Below are positions 45,101 to 52,583 of a stretch of DNA of 64,000 nt, one piece after another (the first letter of the stretch is position 1; the number at the start of each line of letters is the position of its first letter). This DNA is from Bacteroidales bacterium (GTDB lineage Bacteria; Bacteroidota; Bacteroidia; Bacteroidales; DTU049), in assembly GCA_026418905.1 (NCBI GenBank), contig JAOAAK010000022.1:1-64000 (forward strand), read 5' to 3'. A program made the position numbers and the translations under genes. The notes beneath the pieces were generated by a model. The model worked only from the letters and a program-made list of their open reading frames with translations. It made no database searches and was not told the origin of the DNA.

Positions 45101-46661
45101 TGGTTCAGAATTTATCTCCGTACACCCAGCTCAAGATTCTTTACGTTTTAGATCATCCCGCGCTAAGTATAGTTTAAAAGAAAAAATCATATATGCTTAC
45201 GACGTTAAATACATCAAAGTAGCCGATGCTACAATCTTCCCAGGTGATGGCAATGTCACCGTACTTAGAAAAGCAGAAATGCTTCCATTGGAAAATGCGC
45301 AAATTCTAGCTAACAATACAACCAAATACCACTTGATAAAAAATGCACGCGTCAATATTTACGGAAGAAAAAGTTACAAAGCTAATGGTTATTACGATTA
45401 CGTAGATGAGATCGAAAACCTTCAAAAAATATTTCTTGATAGCATTACAGTAGATGCAACTTTACAAACAGTTGGCCATGGTTATATTAAAGATTCCTTA
45501 CAATTCACACTCAGCCCATATTTTGATTTTTATGGCGATGTTTTTCTTAAAGCAAATGAAGAATTCCTTACTTTCTCTGGTGGAGTTCGAATACATCACC
45601 AGTGTGATACATTACCCCGTCAATGGCTTAAATTTACTGCTTCAATTAATCCTATGGAAATTTTTATTCCAGTAAGTGAAAATCCTGTTAATACTGCAGG
45701 AAAGCGTATTTATGCAGGTCTTTATTTTAATTCCTCTGATACTATTGGTGTTTATCCTGCTTTTCTTAGTTATAAGCGTGTCGGGGGAGATGCCGAAGTT
45801 GCTTCATCGAGTGGTTTTCTTACTTTCGATCATCAAAGCAACGAATATCGTATTGCATCTAGAGAAAAACTAGAACAACCCATTCTGCCTGGAAATTGGA
45901 TGAGTCTCTCCATTTATAAATGTGAAACCAGAAACGAAGGTAAACTCACCATCGGCAATAACCTTGGAAGAGTAAAAATGAATAATTACGGGCGAATAGA
46001 CCACTCTATGAAAGATACCACTACTATAATTTACACAGTTAGTGAACTTAATTTTCATTTTAACACTGAATGTATCAAGCGAATGACTGATCTTATTAAA
46101 AATAAAACAGATCTTGAATCCTTCAACGTAAGATCTGAACTGTTTACGAAATACCTTGGATTGCTTTTTCCGCCTGAAGAAAGCCAAAAGATTGAATCAG
46201 AGTACATGCTTTACGGTTACCTAAAAAAATTTCCTTCCAATCTCGAAAAAACTATTACCTTTACTGACTTAACATTTCGATACAACAAAAAAACAAAAAG
46301 TTACGTGTCAACAGGTAAATTAGGAATTGGATGGATTGGAAGCGAACAAATTTATAAATACGTTGATGGCATTATAGAACTAACTCAACGTCGAGGTGGG
46401 GACCGCCTAACCATTTATTTAGCTGTTGGGAGTGACTGGTTCTTTTTTGATTACGCCAATAACTCTATGCTTGCATTATCCTCGATTAAAGAATGGAATG
46501 ACCTCATCATTAACACAAAACCTGAACAACGCGAACTCAAATCGAGAGATAATGAACCTGCATATAACTATTATATTGCCCCAATTTCTCGTAAAAATCG
46601 TTTCCTAAAAAAGCATATGGAAGGTGAAGAATTAAAAGAAGAAGGTTCAGGAGAAGAATAA
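42114..46661 (+). CDS. Giant secreted protein of unknown function (1515 residues)
   Basis: Starts with a signal peptide (MKKFFIIFLSVPLFSWCQI). The first ~120 residues are helical; the rest is a long series of beta-strand-rich segments (for example TCYAYGDSSVIYETSGRYY, GSFTQRGASILGTGNETEP, GKGSFEGIINLSNQGLRGEG, ARVNIYGRKSYKANGYYD). The alternation of short charged/hydrophobic strands and turns resembles stacked beta-taco (OstA/LptA-like) or similar periplasmic repeats, which is inference only. There is no T9SS sorting domain and no clear C-terminal barrel; the last ~20 residues are acidic. It is translationally coupled to prmA. I do not recognise a named family. Confidence 0.75.
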   Translation: MKKFFIIFLSVPLFSWCQIKLFSDNPSSFIQELTGMYNEIEQKDIKKEGLLFVQNEITPWWNGQITDQNKKQIIQTCNNILKRKLKLQPHVETYLKTLIDMTKVGKLTSAFTSWNQSVEKLLSKGSGNALLKFFNTTDSLFLGNVLYVSNSTKWVASHNQYDFIFEEEPVVVFNRVNITCYAYGDSSVIYETSGRYYPLQNMWYGKGGKVFWTRAGLNPNSVYAQLNNYKIELKGRDFTADSVTFYNKQIFGETPLFGILNDKLMPPKKPEDARYPVFKSYGTRFQLKDIYKNIDYEGSFTQRGASILGTGNETEPAILSLKKDGKVFMKIYTQSVSLEKESFTTDDASINIYFEGDSIYHNFVSVSYIQNRIIKDPNTGASKQIEVNEVSIIPHKIEGLGSAPFIDTYHKLEIYAEELRWQKGEPKLDFTTIKGPASSGFARFESFNYFSVDRYERLRGIDEIPPIQTLKNYAQSIGSRYFHIRDYAKYRKTQIEQIQAQMIQLAYKNFIDYNPRTGYIFVHDKVYDYVACRAGKQDYDVIIFNSEISAEANASLSLINYDLKIRGVSRVFLSDSQNVVIYPTDQEIIVKKNRDFLFSGRVHAGLFDYYGKNFSFSYEKFKLDLPVIDSMTFKVRSRKPNEYGEYPLVRVKSVVENLSGDLLIDHPNNKSGLKQFSEYPIFNSKKYSYVYYDINSKYPGKYPRDQFFYRIDPFTIDSLDNFSTDGLQFTGYLQSAGIFPDIVQPLKVMPDYSLGFTYQTPSKGLATYGGKGSFEGIINLSNQGLRGEGTLTYLSSTSKGNDFLFFPDFMTATVKDFYVQAQKSPVSIPPVEAHDVKEIWYPQKNELTVSTQNIPAKLYKEETNLTGELTLTPSGLSGKGKMEFKNAIIISRHFKYKERTFDTDTCDFFLKTIDYNELAFETKNYKGHVDFDERKGGFISNGGVSLVRFPVNEYICYMDRFDWYMDKDEIDMQSIDKQIPTYENLSVRELADIDLSGSEFISVHPAQDSLRFRSSRAKYSLKEKIIYAYDVKYIKVADATIFPGDGNVTVLRKAEMLPLENAQILANNTTKYHLIKNARVNIYGRKSYKANGYYDYVDEIENLQKIFLDSITVDATLQTVGHGYIKDSLQFTLSPYFDFYGDVFLKANEEFLTFSGGVRIHHQCDTLPRQWLKFTASINPMEIFIPVSENPVNTAGKRIYAGLYFNSSDTIGVYPAFLSYKRVGGDAEVASSSGFLTFDHQSNEYRIASREKLEQPILPGNWMSLSIYKCETRNEGKLTIGNNLGRVKMNNYGRIDHSMKDTTTIIYTVSELNFHFNTECIKRMTDLIKNKTDLESFNVRSELFTKYLGLLFPPEESQKIESEYMLYGYLKKFPSNLEKTITFTDLTFRYNKKTKSYVSTGKLGIGWIGSEQIYKYVDGIIELTQRRGGDRLTIYLAVGSDWFFFDYANNSMLALSSIKEWNDLIINTKPEQRELKSRDNEPAYNYYIAPISRKNRFLKKHMEGEELKEEGSGEE

Positions 46662-46686
46662 TGCATTTATCAAAACACATAATTTT

Positions 46687-47193
46687 ATGAAAATTGAAAA
46701 AAACACAGTCGTAACATTGAAGTATCGCCTCACTGAGAACGATAAAGCTGGTTCTTTGATTGAGGAAGTTACCGAACAAGATCCTTTTATATTTCTGTTT
46801 GGACAAGGTCAATTACTACCCAAATTTGAAGAAAATCTGAAAGGTCTGGAAATAGGTCACACCTTTTCATTTACTCTGACCCCAGAGGAAGCTTACGGTG
46901 AATACCTTGAAGAAAATATTGTTGATATACCTATCCAGATTTTCATGAAAAATGGAAAAATTGACAAGGACATCCTGTTTGAAGGTAATGTGGTTCCCCT
47001 TCAGGATCAGCAAGGTAACGTTTTTGAAGGCGTCATACTTGATATCGGTCTGGAAAATGTCCGTATGGATTTCAACCATCCGTTGGCAGGTAAAAGTCTT
47101 CATTTTGAAGGCGAAATTCTAGGAATACGAGAAGCAACAGCTGAAGAGATAGCTCATGGTCATGCACACACACCAGGTGGTCGTCACGCATAA
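46687..47193 (+). CDS. slyD: FKBP-type peptidyl-prolyl isomerase, SlyD-like
   Basis: 168 residues. An FKBP domain split by the insert-in-flap domain, as in SlyD: VVTLKYRLTENDKAGSLIEE, PFIFLFGQGQLLPKFEENLKGL and TLTPEEAYGEYLEENI before the insert (about residues 70-125), then MDFNHPLAGKSLHFEGEI after it. The C-terminal tail is short with a few His (HGHAHTPGGRHA), much less metal-binding than in E. coli SlyD. It folds proteins and isomerises prolyl bonds in the cytoplasm. Its 3' end overlaps the convergent methyltransferase gene by 10 bases. Confidence 0.92.
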   Translation: MKIEKNTVVTLKYRLTENDKAGSLIEEVTEQDPFIFLFGQGQLLPKFEENLKGLEIGHTFSFTLTPEEAYGEYLEENIVDIPIQIFMKNGKIDKDILFEGNVVPLQDQQGNVFEGVILDIGLENVRMDFNHPLAGKSLHFEGEILGIREATAEEIAHGHAHTPGGRHA

Positions 47194-47888
47194 CTAAAAA
47201 GAAATACAACTCTTTTTTTGTTGATCGATGGAAGAGAGGTGTTTTTCCATTCGATAACCTGTCGGGTTCGCGAAAAAGTATTTGCTGTTCCTGCTTCAAC
47301 AGTAATTGATATATAAATCTCGTCGGGAAGCCAGGTAAGCAAATTCTGAAACAATTGTTGATTACGATATGGTGCTTCGATAAAAATATGTGTGTATTTT
47401 TTTATATCTTTATGATGAACAAGCGATTGAATTAATTTTTTCAATTTTATGCGATCAATAGGTGGATAGCCGTGAAACATAAATTTTTGCCCATTTAATC
47501 CCGACGCACAAAGAGCAGCTATGATGGAAGACTCATGAACCAAAGGTATCACATGATATTCATACCGATGAGCAAGCATAACCAAGTCTTTACCAGGATC
47601 TGCCACAGCAGGAACACCTACATCAGACATCATCCCTATATTGACTTTACTCTCAAGCCATTTCTGAAAAACAAGCTTGTTTTCAACAGCATTGACATTA
47701 TGTTCATTATAAACTAGAATTTCATAATCTTCCATTTTAAAATGACCTACTACATTCAGAAGAAAGTTTCTTAATCCTTTTTCACTTTCACAAACAAAGC
47801 ATTTTACGTCCTTTAGAAAAGAAGGATAATTTTGTACACTAACCTCCCCAATATGCCTAGGAATCAGATACAAAGCTGGAAATGACAC
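47184..47888 (-). CDS. SAM-dependent methyltransferase of the tetrapyrrole-methylase fold (RsmI relative)
   Basis: 234 residues. It carries the GMMSDVGVPAVADPGKDLV segment of the RsmI/tetrapyrrole methylase fold (the usual form is S-DAG-P-I-S-DPG), and HESSIIAALCASGLNGQKFMFHGYPP. The N-terminus (YLIPRHIGE) differs from the YLVATPIGN of true RsmI, so this is the second, shorter subfamily common in Bacteroidetes; target unknown, possibly rRNA. Separated from the phosphatase gene by 8 bases, same strand. Confidence 0.8.
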   Translation of the reverse strand: MSFPALYLIPRHIGEVSVQNYPSFLKDVKCFVCESEKGLRNFLLNVVGHFKMEDYEILVYNEHNVNAVENKLVFQKWLESKVNIGMMSDVGVPAVADPGKDLVMLAHRYEYHVIPLVHESSIIAALCASGLNGQKFMFHGYPPIDRIKLKKLIQSLVHHKDIKKYTHIFIEAPYRNQQLFQNLLTWLPDEIYISITVEAGTANTFSRTRQVIEWKNTSLPSINKKRVVFLFSYA

Positions 47889-47896
47889 TTTTAATA

Positions 47897-48358
47897 CTAA
47901 TTTTCAAATAATTCCAAGATCTTATCAGTTGCTTTATCCAAAGCTTCGAAAGTTTTTTCAAAGTCGTCACCTGTGCCATAGTAAGGATCAGGAATCGCCA
48001 AATTTTTACCAGGATATACTAGATTCATGATATAATCAACTTTATTCTTTTGTTCATCATTTTTTGCCCTGCTTATGACATCATGATAATTCTGAGCATC
48101 CATGACAAAAATTTTATCAAATTTTTCAAAATCTTCAGGATGAAAAAGTCTTGCAACATGGTCGGTAATGTCATAACCATGCTTTTTCATGATTTCAATA
48201 GCTCTAGCATCAGCAGGATCTCCAATATGATAGGGTTCAAAACCACACGAATCCACCTCTGAATCAAATTTTCCAATTCTCTTCAATTTATCCCTTAACA
48301 AACCTTTTGCCATTGGAGAACGGCAGATGTTCCCATAACAAACCATTAGGTACTTCAT
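47897..48358 (-). CDS. Low-molecular-weight protein-tyrosine phosphatase
   Basis: 153 residues. The active-site loop C-x5-R is MVCYGNICRSPMAKGLL near the N-terminus and the general acid Asp is in LAIPDPYYGTGDDF. Length is that of the family. Members dephosphorylate proteins such as tyrosine kinases of polysaccharide export or arginine phosphates; the substrate here is unknown. It has a -7 box 9 bases upstream and a methyltransferase gene directly after it. Confidence 0.93.
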   Translation of the reverse strand: MKYLMVCYGNICRSPMAKGLLRDKLKRIGKFDSEVDSCGFEPYHIGDPADARAIEIMKKHGYDITDHVARLFHPEDFEKFDKIFVMDAQNYHDVISRAKNDEQKNKVDYIMNLVYPGKNLAIPDPYYGTGDDFEKTFEALDKATDKILELFEN

Positions 48359-48366
48359 GTTTTTTA

Positions 48367-48374
48367 CAAAGTTA
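48367..48374 (-). promoter_or_regulatory. -7 box (TAACTTTG on the minus strand) of the phosphatase gene
   Basis: Plus-strand CAAAGTTA, 8 bases before the phosphatase ATG. Confidence 0.55.
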
Positions 48375-48410
48375 GCAATTAAAAACTTTACGTATTATTA
48401 TTTTTTTCTG

Positions 48411-48443
48411 GACTATTTTTAAATCTTTTGTTAAAAATAAGTC
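48411..48443. other. AT-rich imperfect hairpin between the SSB-like and phosphatase genes
   Basis: GACTATTTTTAA and TTAAAAATAAGTC pair with one bulged base around an 8-9 base loop. It lies ~100 bases beyond the stop of the SSB-like gene (minus strand) and before the phosphatase promoter. It could be a weak terminator; low GC makes chance pairing possible. The rest of 48375-48546 shows nothing else. Confidence 0.35.
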
Positions 48444-48546
48444 TAGCAAATCCATAATAAATACTTTTTTTTACAACCATTTTACTTGATGCATTCATCT
48501 AAAAATAATTTTTACTTTGAATGTTTCTTTCAGGATAACTTTCTTC

Positions 48547-48870
48547 CTAAATAATTTGCGTGACAATTAATGTTTTTCGACAGACATAGTTACAATTAAA
48601 TTTTATTTTGACATACGAAAGTATTCCTTTCATGTTTACGAGCATGCCTTTTTTATATTTTTTTCGCAAAAGTTCAGCCATGGCATTCCATGCCATGATG
48701 GAATATACTTCTCCGAATACGATCTTTTTATCTAACACGTCATCGATCTTTTTACCGACAAAAGATGAAATCGTCTCGCCACTAGCTAATCTCGTGCTGA
48801 CAATAGGTGTCAAAATTTCTAACGAGATTTTGACTTCTTTTTCATTATTCATAAAAACATTGTTTTTCAT
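48547..48870 (-). CDS. Divergent single-stranded DNA-binding protein-like (OB-fold) protein
   Basis: 107 residues from ATG 48870 (MKNNVFMNNEKEVKI); upstream Mets lie within or above the promoter box. The pattern follows SSB: TRLASGETISSF (residues 26-37) corresponds to the beta-strand with a small-polar-Gly turn, FGEVYSIMAWNAMAELLRKK (52-71) to the EW-H-VVAWGKLAEI motif, and YKKGMLVNMKGILSYVKI (72-89) to the KKG-x-V-x-VEG-L stretch, ending TLIVTQII. The usual GRL-x-DPE motif and the EWH Trp are lost, and there is no acidic SSB C-tail. So it may bind nucleic acid weakly or have another role. The similarity is my reading, not a search result. Confidence 0.6.
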   Translation of the reverse strand: MKNNVFMNNEKEVKISLEILTPIVSTRLASGETISSFVGKKIDDVLDKKIVFGEVYSIMAWNAMAELLRKKYKKGMLVNMKGILSYVKIKFNCNYVCRKTLIVTQII

Positions 48871-48881
48871 AGTTTTTTTAG

Positions 48882-48889
48882 CAAACATA
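48882..48889 (-). promoter_or_regulatory. -7 box (TATGTTTG on the minus strand) of the SSB-like gene
   Basis: Plus-strand CAAACATA, 11 bases before the ATG at 48870; a TTG (48912-48910) lies 20 bases upstream, nearly the ideal 19. Confidence 0.6.
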
Positions 48890-48991
48890 AAATTATACAC
48901 TGGCCAAACCAAGATATAATCAATTATACGCGAAAAAAAACGTTTACAATCGATTATAAACTCTTATAATACTGATAAACAATAAGCTTTA

Positions 48992-49612
48992 TTATTTCCT
49001 TCCAAAATCAGCTGGTATTTCACCCCATTTTTTTGTATTCCATTTCAATAAATTTAACTGACCCTGGTGATTATTTAACCAATTAAGAGCTTTTTCTATC
49101 AAACAAAATATTTGTTCGGTTTCCCTGTTTTTTTGTAAAGTAGTTTTTACTTCTTTGTTCAGAACCCATTTAATAGCAATATTAGAATCTGAATATACAG
49201 GAAGGGACAAACGTTTTTTTTCCATCCACGCAAAGGCATGAACTATAGCTAAAAATTCTCCAATGGAATTAGTAGCCAAAGGAAATGGACCACGATGAAA
49301 AATGATTTTTCCGCTATCTGTCATCACTCCCCGATATTCCATAGATCCCGGATTGCCTGAACACGCTGCATCTACACATATGCTGGGGATGATTGGACCT
49401 GAATCTTCGTGCTCTCCAACATTCGCTTTTTTATTTTTATAATTTTCATAACCCAATTCAAAAGCTCTCGAGGCTTCTTCAAAAGAATCAAATCCCTTGT
49501 AGAAAGCACCGGAAAAGGATAATACTTGTTCTCGAGCTTCATCCCATGTACGGTAAATACCGGGCTTTTTACCTACCCATACAACATAGTATTTATGTTT
49601 TTGCTTCGACAT
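48992..49612 (-). CDS. Ribonuclease H with N-terminal viroplasmin (RNase H1 hybrid-binding) domain
   Basis: 206 residues from ATG 49612 (MSKQKHKYYVVW). The viroplasmin/HBD domain is HKYYVVWVGKKPGIYRTWDE followed by GFDSFEEASRAFELG. The RNase H domain has the acidic catalytic residues in order: CVDAACSGNPG (Asp), NSIGEFLAIVHA (Glu), VYSDSNIAIKWVL (Asp) and EIPADFGRK (Asp). It cleaves RNA in RNA-DNA hybrids. The start overlaps the end of coaE by 20 bases. RNase HI of E. coli lacks the first domain; this form is typical of Bacteroidetes and some Firmicutes. Confidence 0.9.
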   Translation of the reverse strand: MSKQKHKYYVVWVGKKPGIYRTWDEAREQVLSFSGAFYKGFDSFEEASRAFELGYENYKNKKANVGEHEDSGPIIPSICVDAACSGNPGSMEYRGVMTDSGKIIFHRGPFPLATNSIGEFLAIVHAFAWMEKKRLSLPVYSDSNIAIKWVLNKEVKTTLQKNRETEQIFCLIEKALNWLNNHQGQLNLLKWNTKKWGEIPADFGRK

Positions 49613-50189
49613 ATATTTGCGCAAGGTATAATTGAACAAATTTTTCAAATTGCTTCAAAACAGAGTGCCTATGATCGTTTTTAAGAACAAAAACTTTAGA
49701 ACTAAATCTATCTTTTTGCAATTTGTTTCTCATTAAAAAATCTTTCTTAGTCATGAGAGGATTTCGATCTTTTACTCTTTCCCACCTAATTTTCAGTGGA
49801 GCTTTTACGAGTATTATTTGATCGCATATAATGTCCAATTCAATTTCGAATAACATTGCCGCATCGAGCACGATAAGACCCTTATCAATTTCTCCAATTA
49901 AATGAATTATCCTTTCTTTTAAAACAGGATATAAAACATGATTAATAGCTTCATATACTACTTTAGATGTAAAATACTTAGCTGCAATCGTCTGAAAGTT
50001 GATTCCTCCATTACCCGATAAAATTGGCTGTTGTAAAATGCTTTCAATTTTTTCTCTGATATCATTCCGATAATATAAGCTTTTGGCTTCTTTGTCTACA
50101 TCTATGATATGAGCATCGAGTAGCCTAAATAAACTAGCTACCAAAGATTTACCAGCTCCGATTTTTCCAGTAATTCCTATGACTCTCAT
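49593..50189 (-). CDS. coaE: Dephospho-CoA kinase
   Basis: 198 residues, P-loop kinase: MRVIGITGKIGAGKSLVASL, DVDKEAKSLY (substrate-binding Asp), GLIVLDAAMLFEI and QIILVKAPLKIRWERVKDRN in the CoaE order. Last step of CoA synthesis. It overlaps the YbbR-like gene by 4 bases and RNase H by 20. Confidence 0.93.
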   Translation of the reverse strand: MRVIGITGKIGAGKSLVASLFRLLDAHIIDVDKEAKSLYYRNDIREKIESILQQPILSGNGGINFQTIAAKYFTSKVVYEAINHVLYPVLKERIIHLIGEIDKGLIVLDAAMLFEIELDIICDQIILVKAPLKIRWERVKDRNPLMTKKDFLMRNKLQKDRFSSKVFVLKNDHRHSVLKQFEKFVQLYLAQIYVEAKT

Positions 50190-51061
50190 TTCAACTCTAT
50201 CTGTGCTGGATTAAAAACAACCTCTTTGAACAAAGATGGATTATTTAATCCAAACAATGCATGTCGATTATCGCTAATGTTAACAACAACTTTTATGCTA
50301 TCCAACAAATAATAAGGAGGTGCATAACCCTCTATCTGAACTGTACCCTCATATGTTTTTTGCTCATACTCAAAACGATAAAGTCTCTCTATTGAGAAAT
50401 ACCTATACATACAAAAAGGAAAGGTTGCAAGGACATAAGATTGATTGGATTTAACATATCTTACGCCATACAAAAGCGGTAATGTGATACGTTTGACAGT
50501 ACTTTGACAACTTAGCTCATTCGAAAAATCTATTCTCAGCCATATAGAATCTAAGTGCTCTACTATTGAAGGTTTTCCTTCAACATAAATATAAGCAGGT
50601 TCAATTGCAGGTTGACCGCAAAGGAAACATCCTTTAACCTGATGATACACGACTGGAAGAATTAGTCGTATTTTTTTTCGTAGATAAAACGTGTCTCGAA
50701 GTGTTATGGTAGAATTAGATGTTAATGAAAATCCCTTTCCGAAAAGGGAATCTATTTTCTTTTGAAGCAATGTAGAATTAATCTTTACGAATAAAAGGTC
50801 CTGTTGTTTTTGCCAGGCCATCCCATCACCTTTAATATGTATATACAACGTATCGCTAAATAACATTCGCAACCATTCATAACCCTTAGCTGTAAAATCC
50901 AGTTGGACAATCGTATCTTTGAAAAAGCGTATTTCTTCGTTATCGAAATTAACTTTCAAATACACTGGTACAGAAAAAACATATATACCTAATATCTTAT
51001 TAGCAGCCCACCACGTGATTGAAAAAAATAAAGCAATTAAGTAAAGTTTAAATACTTTCAC
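50186..51061 (-). CDS. YbbR-like (CdaR-type) membrane-anchored protein
   Basis: 291 residues: one N-terminal membrane helix (LYLIALFFSITWWAAN), then an extracytoplasmic region of weak YbbR-like repeats (EIRFFKDTIVQLDFTAKGYE, AYIYVEGKPSIVEHLDSIWL). In Bacteroidetes a YbbR-like protein is usually found between yajC and coaE, which is the main support here. In Firmicutes CdaR regulates the cyclic-di-AMP synthase CdaA; there is no cdaA in this window. Overlaps both neighbours by 4 bases. Confidence 0.7.
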   Translation of the reverse strand: MKVFKLYLIALFFSITWWAANKILGIYVFSVPVYLKVNFDNEEIRFFKDTIVQLDFTAKGYEWLRMLFSDTLYIHIKGDGMAWQKQQDLLFVKINSTLLQKKIDSLFGKGFSLTSNSTITLRDTFYLRKKIRLILPVVYHQVKGCFLCGQPAIEPAYIYVEGKPSIVEHLDSIWLRIDFSNELSCQSTVKRITLPLLYGVRYVKSNQSYVLATFPFCMYRYFSIERLYRFEYEQKTYEGTVQIEGYAPPYYLLDSIKVVVNISDNRHALFGLNNPSLFKEVVFNPAQIELK

Positions 51062-51393
51062 TGATTCAGTGAATGTTCTGTCCCTTTTTCCTGAAATTCA
51101 GATGCTATGGCATTCTTTTCAACTCGCAGGCGTGAACCTTCTGATTCTATAATAACGATGTTGTCTTTTACCTCGATGATTTTACCATGAATGCCACCGA
51201 TAGTAATGATTTTATCGCCTTTTTTAAGATTCTGCCGGAACTTCATCAATTCTCTGTTTCTTTTTGCCTGCGGTCGAATAAAAAAGAGCCAAAAAACAAC
51301 AATAATCAACAATAGCATGATCAGGGTTGTCCAAGCGCTTCCCTGTTGCCCCTGTTGCTGACCTGCCACCAAAAAAATACTAAATAAACTCAT
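51058..51393 (-). CDS. yajC: Preprotein translocase subunit YajC
   Basis: 111 residues: one membrane helix (LIMLLLIIVVFWLFFIRPQ) near residue 30, ending with the characteristic FFIRPQAKRNRELMKF, then a basic cytoplasmic region LKKGDKIITIGGIHGKIIEV. It associates with SecDF. It overlaps the YbbR-like gene by 4 bases and is 11 bases after the DUF1573 gene. Confidence 0.95.
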   Translation of the reverse strand: MSLFSIFLVAGQQQGQQGSAWTTLIMLLLIIVVFWLFFIRPQAKRNRELMKFRQNLKKGDKIITIGGIHGKIIEVKDNIVIIESEGSRLRVEKNAIASEFQEKGTEHSLNQ

Positions 51394-51404
51394 ATGTGTA
51401 GGTA

Positions 51405-51848
51405 TTAAGGTTTAATCACATTAGACTTTATGGTAAGAACCACTTCACTTGGTTCACAATTGGTCGATAAGGTCACTGTTTTGTAATTTTTCCCAACCCT
51501 TCCTTCACTGTTGAAAGTGACTTTGATATAAGAAGATTCACCAGGTTTAATAGGATTACGTGGATAATCAGAAACAGTACACCCACATGATGCTCTTTGA
51601 CCACTAATAATTAAGTCGGCATTGCCCGTATTTGTAAATTTAAAATTATATTCGACAATTTCACCTTCCATAATATCACCAAAATCATGTTCTGTTTTTT
51701 CAAAAGAAATAATAGGTTTCTTATCCGAATTGTTTTCAGCAGAAGCGGTATTATTCACGACATTAGAAGGAAGCTGTTGATTTCCTTTTTGCTTGCATCC
51801 TAGAACCCCAAAAAACAAAAACCCTATGAATAAATAGTAGCGTACCAT
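51405..51848 (-). CDS. DUF1573 lipoprotein
   Basis: 147 residues from ATG 51848 (MVRYYLFIGF); the frame start 12 bases further up is the TTG of the promoter box. A lipobox FGVLGC places the lipid-bearing Cys at about residue 18. The domain is an Ig-like DUF1573: FEKTEHDFGDIMEGEIVEYN, FKFTNTGNADLIISGQRASC and GCTVSDYPRNPIKPGESSYI. Function unknown; in Bacteroidetes DUF1573 proteins are abundant at the cell surface. First gene of the DUF1573-yajC-YbbR-coaE-RNase H group. Confidence 0.9.
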   Translation of the reverse strand: MVRYYLFIGFLFFGVLGCKQKGNQQLPSNVVNNTASAENNSDKKPIISFEKTEHDFGDIMEGEIVEYNFKFTNTGNADLIISGQRASCGCTVSDYPRNPIKPGESSYIKVTFNSEGRVGKNYKTVTLSTNCEPSEVVLTIKSNVIKP

Positions 51849-51857
51849 ATTTTTTTG

Positions 51858-51865
51858 CAAAAATA
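51858..51865 (-). promoter_or_regulatory. -7 box (TATTTTTG on the minus strand) of the DUF1573-yajC-coaE group
   Basis: Plus-strand CAAAAATA, 9 bases before the ATG at 51848. Confidence 0.6.
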
Positions 51866-51872
51866 CATCCTT

Positions 51873-52583
51873 TTAAATTAATCTTTTGATGACTTTCAGA
51901 CGATGCGTATATATTTTTCTTTCAGAATGAAATATCCCTTCTTGATCCCAAAAATCTACTCTAACTTGACCAGATGCATGAATTATCTGATTAGACGAAA
52001 TTATAATTCCTACGTGCACAATCCGATGTTCATGGTCCTCAAAAAAAGCTAAATCTCCTGGACATGCTTCTTGTGGAAAAAAGACTACCTCGCCATGCTG
52101 AGCTTGTTGCCATGCATCACGAGGCAACCAGTAACCTATAAAACTGAAAACTAACTGAACCAAACCTGAGCAATCCACACCGAAAATATTCTTTCCACCC
52201 CATCTGTAAGGTGCATACATGAAGCGAGAAGCAATGTCGGCTACATTTTTCAAAATTGATGGTTCTATACATTCACCATTTTCAATTTCGGAAAGATGTA
52301 CGATAGATCCTAATAGTATTGTTTGCTTCGACAATTTTCTATTCACCGTTCCAGTTAAGGACCAGAGAATTCCTTTTTTTTCATTGACTTTTTCTTCCTC
52401 ATACGAAGTTTTAGCAGAAATCCACCCTTCGTATGGATAGTCAACTGTTTGAATTCGTAGCCAATCGTTTTCTAATTCAACAATCCTGAAGCGATAACCA
52501 TATAAAAGTTCATCAATTTGCTCAGAACGATGGGAAGGTTCTTTTCTAACGGGAACAATGCTTTCGAGAATTCTGTATATCAT
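51873..52583 (-). CDS. NlpC/P60 family cysteine peptidase with N-terminal SH3-like domain
   Basis: 236 residues from ATG 52583 (MIYRILESIVPVRKEP), chosen because it gives a classic 4-base ATGA overlap with the upstream WbqC gene. The first ~60 residues are an SH3-like domain (PVRKEPSHRSEQIDELLYGY). The catalytic domain has YRWGGKNIFGVDCSGLVQLV (nucleophile Cys138), HRIVHVGIII (His190) and IIHASG with a third polar residue. Such enzymes cut gamma-D-glutamyl-diamino acid bonds in peptidoglycan. No signal peptide or lipobox is seen at the chosen start, so a cytoplasmic recycling role is possible. Confidence 0.88.
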   Translation of the reverse strand: MIYRILESIVPVRKEPSHRSEQIDELLYGYRFRIVELENDWLRIQTVDYPYEGWISAKTSYEEEKVNEKKGILWSLTGTVNRKLSKQTILLGSIVHLSEIENGECIEPSILKNVADIASRFMYAPYRWGGKNIFGVDCSGLVQLVFSFIGYWLPRDAWQQAQHGEVVFFPQEACPGDLAFFEDHEHRIVHVGIIISSNQIIHASGQVRVDFWDQEGIFHSERKIYTHRLKVIKRLI

